Source of the DNA: Saksenaea vasiformis B4078 | Taxonomy: Eukaryota; Mucoromycota; Mucoromycetes; Mucorales; Saksenaeaceae | Reading direction: 5' to 3' | NCBI GenBank assembly: GCA_000697055.1 | Contig: JNDT01001477.1 | Coordinates: 1-11,977, forward strand | DNA: 11,977 nucleotides | Shown here: piece by piece, positions 8,618 to 11,977 of the stretch | Layout: each line of letters starts with the position of its first letter | Position numbering within the stretch: position 1 is the stretch's first letter | Made by a program: the position numbers and the translations under genes | Notes under the pieces: model-generated | The model's database searches: none | What the model was told of the DNA's origin: nothing | What the model saw: only the letters and a program-made list of their open reading frames with translations

Positions 8618-8934
8618 ACGTCTTTGTCTGACAAGCGACGACATTCCGCTGTTGCTAGATGGACGACATATTCTCATGACAGATGTTCAATGGCGTCCAT
8701 GGCAATGATTCATAAGAAACAGAAAAAACACGTCAAAAAACTACGTCAGTGCCCTTTTCATTTTTACTTCATCTTTCACTTCCTTCAACCAGTAAAATAT
8801 ATGGTAAATACAATAAATATCACTCATTTACATGCTACTCTATACAAACTGCATTTGCTTTTTGAAATTGCAATACTATAATTACTTATCCCTTTGACAT
8901 TGTACCATCAGTAATCAGTTCAATCTGGTAAACT

Positions 8935-9180
8935 ATATCGACTTCATACTATACTGACTTTTTTTACTATGCTGCCTTTTTTACTGTACCGACTTTTTTA
9001 CTGTATCGACTCCTTTACTGTATCGACTTTTTTATTGTACTGACTTTTTTTACTGTATCAACCCTTTTTTTTACTTATTGACTTTTTTATTACATTGACC
9101 TTTTTACTATATTAACTTTTTTACTATATTGACATTTTTACTACTAATATTTTTATTGTATTAGCTTTTATTTTAACTTT
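8935..9180. repeat. degenerate minisatellite, about 17-bp unit, roughly 14 copies
   Basis: Successive units follow the pattern TATCGAC, T-run, ACTG (for example TACCGACTTTTTTACTG and TATCGACTTTTTTATTG). Unit length varies from about 14 to 21, mainly through the T-run. Copies are most alike around 8970-9055. Towards the right the CG is lost (ATTGAC, ATTAAC, TAATAT) until the array fades into AT-rich sequence at about 9180. It may come from slippage of an AT-rich spacer or belong to a dispersed repeat family. Confidence 0.85.
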
Positions 9181-9325
9181 AAAAACTTTTAATAATACTA
9201 AATTATATTAAACTAACTTTGATTATTATTTTTTTAACTACTATTTTTTTAAATCTATTTTTTAAACTACCATTTCTTAATTTCAAATAAACAAGTCAAC
9301 TCATTATCAAAATTAATGCTCCTAA

Positions 9326-9440
9326 CGGGACGGGACGGGACATACCTTTGTCTCGAGCTCAGTCGGGATACTCAAGTCGGGACACTTTGTCCTGAGCTCG
9401 AGCGAGACGGGACAGTTAAGATGGTCGGGAATGATCGGGA
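9326..9440. repeat. cluster of eight CGGGA motifs with a palindrome, probable hAT subterminal repeats
   Basis: CGGGA occurs in the same orientation at 9326, 9331, 9336, 9364, 9378, 9408, 9426 and 9436. The first three are in direct tandem. A perfect 11-bp inverted repeat (CTCGAGCTCAG at 9352-9362 and CTGAGCTCGAG at 9392-9402) lies inside the cluster. hAT elements carry short subterminal motif clusters that bind the BED finger. This one is 190-300 bp past the transposase stop, where such a region is expected. Confidence 0.65.
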
Positions 9441-9625
9441 ATGCATGTGCAGAGTATCAATTGCAGCATTAGAGAAAAAGTATTTAAACTGACATTTATA
9501 AATTGGAGTATAAGTTTGTTTGAGATTGCAAGTCTAATTAAGGCGTTATTTATTGTTCATGGTTGGACATGTTAACAGTATTCAGATACAAAGAAAAAAA
9601 AATAGCATCCGACGTCATAAATTAT
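9441..9625. other. 3' flank of the hAT transposase
   Basis: The stretch runs between the transposase stop codon and the CGGGA cluster. It is AT-rich with an A-run at about 9594-9601 and no open frame of note. It probably holds the transposase 3' UTR. Confidence 0.4.
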
Positions 9626-11943
9626 TTATTTCAGGTCGCTAGTGCGAAGTCTATGCTTTTCTAACATACACGCCCGAATGGTTTCTGCATTTAAAGATGC
9701 ACGAGTGGGAGTTATCAAATGCTTGCCGCCAGAAAACACTCTTTCCGCAGGAGCGCTCGCACCTATACAAGTGAGTAAACGCGACCGTTAGTTCTGAACT
9801 TAGAGAGAATGTGTAGTACTTACTTGGGATTGCAAGGTAGTCTCTTGCAATTCGCGAAAGGGTGGGATAAACAGTCCCGCGTGTACTCCACCAAGTAAAT
9901 GCGTCGAGCTACTTCTCACGTTTCTCCCGCAAGTATTGATTAAGCTCAGTGTCAGTGTCAGAGCTATCATTGCCATACATGTGAAGCTCCAGCTCATCAA
10001 CGTCATCACTGCCACCTGATACTGATACACCTGTTTCCACGACTTCTTCTGGTGCCTGCGATTGTTCCTCGTACTCGCGATATACACTGGAAAGAGCATC
10101 CACACAGAAGTTGATCCACTCTTGTTCCCAGTTGTGCAGACGGTAGTAGTGCAGCATCAAGCTAGGATCTAAAACTGAACTAACGTTATTACATGCAATT
10201 GGAGAGGTAAATTACTTACTCGTCGCAACGGAACAGATGAATGACTCATCGGTGAGTATATAATACTTTTTGAGTTTGCGGAAGCAGGCGTCCGCGGCAG
10301 CAGTCAGTTCTGGTGAATTGGACGAGAAGTTTTCGAGTTTATCCATGAGCAAGTTGTAGACTGGAATAACCTTTCCCATGGTAGGGTAGCTGTCTCCAGA
10401 TAAGCGCGTTGACACAACCTTAAAAGTCTATCGTTCAGATATTAATTCCACCATCATACCCATAAGCTTTGCTTACGCTAAGCAGCTGCAATACTGCTTC
10501 CAGCATTCGCCATTCCGACGGCTCCAAACGATATCTATGGAGCTCTACATCGTCGTCGATCAGCAACTGCAGTTGAGGTCGCATGTTCAGTGCTTGGGCG
10601 ATCATATCTGCTGTAGAATTCCAACGCGTCTTACAGTCGATCACTAACTCCTGTATTGGATGTACACCTGCTGAAAGTGTATGCAGCTGATCTCTGCGAA
10701 CAAGCGAGCGACGTATTTTCTTGATAATGGTGCGGAGCTGATAAAATGGTAAGATAAAGCATAAGTAAATCACATACGTTAATAGTTATTCATCTGTACC
10801 TTAGCAATTGTTCCGGAAATACCATCAAGGCCGTGGATATCATCAATGTCATCGATGTTATCATTTTCTTGCGGCGGGGAGGCCCGAAGGGCAGTGAGCA
10901 AATCTTGAACGGCGAGATTGATTATGTGTGCAACACAACGGTTGTGTTGTCGGCGTGGATCAAAACGGATTCCCCAGTTCGGCCACTGTTCCGCAAGCAC
11001 TTCCATCATACGAGTATTGCTACTAGCGTTATCTGTAGTAATGGCAAGTATCTAAACATAAAAAGGTTGTGAGAAATTTGAGTAGCTGTATAGATGCACC
11101 TACTTTGGAACTGATGCGGAGCTCTTCCATGGAAGCCATCAGAGCGGTGGCCATAGCTTCTCCTGTATGTCTACCTTCAACGCGTACAAAATCCAGCAGG
11201 ACAGTTTGCAAGCGCCAATTGCTATCAACGTAGTGACCGGTGATGCCCAGGAATCCATAGTAATTCGGCGATGTCCACATGTCCAAAGTAAGTGAAATTT
11301 TTGGTTCGAGTGACTATTATGCAGTAGTAATATTAGCAACGATTTATATTTTGGCAATTATGACTTTGCACTTACGGACAGTTTCTTAATTAGTGCCACT
11401 CGCTCGTTTCGGAAACTCTTCATTATATCGTCCTTGAGAGTATCAGCGCTGATGACAATTGCCTGTGGTCGCAAAGTCGTGATCATGGTGCGGAACGCAG
11501 GTGATTCCACTTCGGAAAATGGCTGATCATTACGAACGATCCATTCTCTCATATCGCGACGGAAAGCAGCATTGTCAAACCGATCACTGCGAATGTAACA
11601 AATCAATTACCGAATTCCATTGCAACCATCCAGTAACTTACCGCTCTACAAAGTTATCGAGGGGTCCTGCCTGTTGGACATTGTCGTTAAGCTCATTCCA
11701 TTCTTTTCTATGATAAGTTTTTAGATCGCTTCTCATGAGCTTGGTGCTACTATCATGTGCCTTGACAATGGAATTGCCCTTTTTCCTGTTGATTTGTTTA
11801 GATTCAATGATATCTAGAGGTATGTACACTTACGCTGGGTTGGCATGGCACATACGGCATCTGGCTTTGCGTTCCTTTGGTACTCCCCAGTCCAGGCGAA
11901 CGAAATACGGAGAGTATTTCCATGAAGGGTCCACGTCCTCCAT
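9626..11943 (-). pseudogene. BED-finger hAT transposase with a premature TAG
   Basis: Nine exons join in one frame of 623 codons: 11943-11834, 11785-11642, 11586-11376, 11313-11104, 11051-10800, 10737-10477, 10418-10220, 10168-9824, 9762-9626. The eight introns are 48-62 nt, all GT-AG. The N-terminal BED region has SWKYSPYF and C29-x2-C32, but the first expected zinc His is Asp57 (GAT); His62 remains. The RNase H-like domain shows SLTLDMWTSPNYYGFLGITG with Asp166, TTDNASSN with Asp232, CVAHIINLAVQ (264-274) and DCKTRWNST (343-351). The C-terminal dimerisation block has TWWSTRGTVYPTLSRIARDY (554-573) and SAPAERVFS (580-588; Glu584). Codon 549 (9911-9909) is TAG, inside the acidic linker just before this block, so the product would stop at 548 aa. 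The first exon stays open to the window edge, so the start may lie further right. Confidence 0.9.
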
Positions 11944-11977
11944 GACAGTATCTCGCGTGGCGAGTTGAGAGGCAGTG

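Larger units (their letters stand above)
7792..8934. other. gene-free stretch upstream of the Lhs1-like gene
   Basis: No gene could be supported in about 1.1 kb. Items seen are an ATTGG at 7904-7908 with GACGTGG at 7911-7917; a TATAAA-like element at about 8164 facing right, with no convincing reading frame after it; and the TTTTC microsatellite near 8600. The minus-strand frame at 8387-8677 is basic only because it reads through that microsatellite. The plus-strand frame at 8624-8881 has no family signature. I saw no tRNA fold. Confidence 0.5.
9326..11977 (-). mobile_element. hAT-family DNA transposon, 3' end and transposase region
   Basis: The stretch combines a spliced BED/hAT transposase with the CGGGA-rich region beyond its stop codon. 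The outer limit is probably near 9316-9326, where the GC-rich motifs stop abruptly against AT-rich sequence, but I could not define the terminal inverted repeat. The 5' end lies beyond 11977, so neither the inverted repeat pair nor the 8-bp target duplication can be checked. The damaged transposase suggests a non-autonomous or dead copy. Confidence 0.7.

Noticed and set aside
8387..8677. Minus-strand 96-codon frame with a Lys/Arg-rich start and one hydrophobic segment
   Set aside because: The basic part is simply the TTTTC microsatellite read in reverse. There is no family motif and no splice context.
8624..8881. Plus-strand 85-codon frame
   Set aside because: It lies in low-complexity AT-rich sequence, and I see no homology signal or conserved motif.
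9909..9978. Intron in the hAT transposase from GTATGG to the TAG at 9909, which would remove the stop codon
   Set aside because: The 70-nt length breaks the reading frame into the conserved TWWSTRG block, and the removed part reads as normal hAT coding sequence.
1..11977. CRISPR array, bacterial operon, rRNA or tRNA genes
   Set aside because: The window has spliced eukaryotic genes. I saw no regularly spaced direct repeats of CRISPR type and no recognisable tRNA or rRNA sequence, though weak tRNA folds cannot be excluded by eye.

Overview
The window looks like a nuclear contig from an early-diverging, Mucoromycota-like fungus. The evidence is dense, very short introns (about 41-73 nt), an ER chaperone ending in the fungal-type retrieval signal HDEL, and Tc1/mariner and hAT DNA transposons beside housekeeping genes. 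The phylum is an inference; no marker gene fixes the species.

Layout. 1-798 (minus): the 5' part of a Tc1-like transposon with an intact reading frame that runs off the left edge. 801-1359: no convincing gene. 1360-2504 (plus): an unrecognised five-exon gene that I rebuilt from open frames and splice signals. 2505-2833: non-coding, with a short TCCCGAAG tandem repeat. 2834-3178 (minus): the 3' part of an unrecognised gene, lying just upstream of the next gene. 3211-4079 (plus): a complete seven-exon peptidyl-tRNA hydrolase 2 gene. 4287-7598 (minus): a complete fourteen-exon gene for the ER-lumenal large HSP70 of the Lhs1/GRP170/HYOU1 class, convergent with PTH2. 7599-8934: an apparently gene-free upstream region with a possible 45-codon uORF and a TTTTC microsatellite. 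8935-9180: a decayed minisatellite with a unit of about 17 bp. 9326-9440: a cluster of eight CGGGA motifs that probably marks one end of a hAT element. 9626-11943 (minus): a nearly complete nine-exon BED-finger hAT transposase with an in-frame TAG just before its dimerisation domain.

The two recognised host genes serve general proteostasis: PTH2 recycles peptidyl-tRNA, and Lhs1 assists ER import and folding. They are neighbours, not a pathway. The mobile elements flank this core. I found no convincing new multi-gene system. The points most worth following are the orphan spliced gene, the orphan antisense fragment at the PTH2 promoter, two GC-AG introns, the uORF before the chaperone gene, and the broken hAT transposase with its probable terminal repeats.

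All exon boundaries were placed by eye from reading-frame continuity, splice consensus and remembered family motifs. No alignment or search was run.
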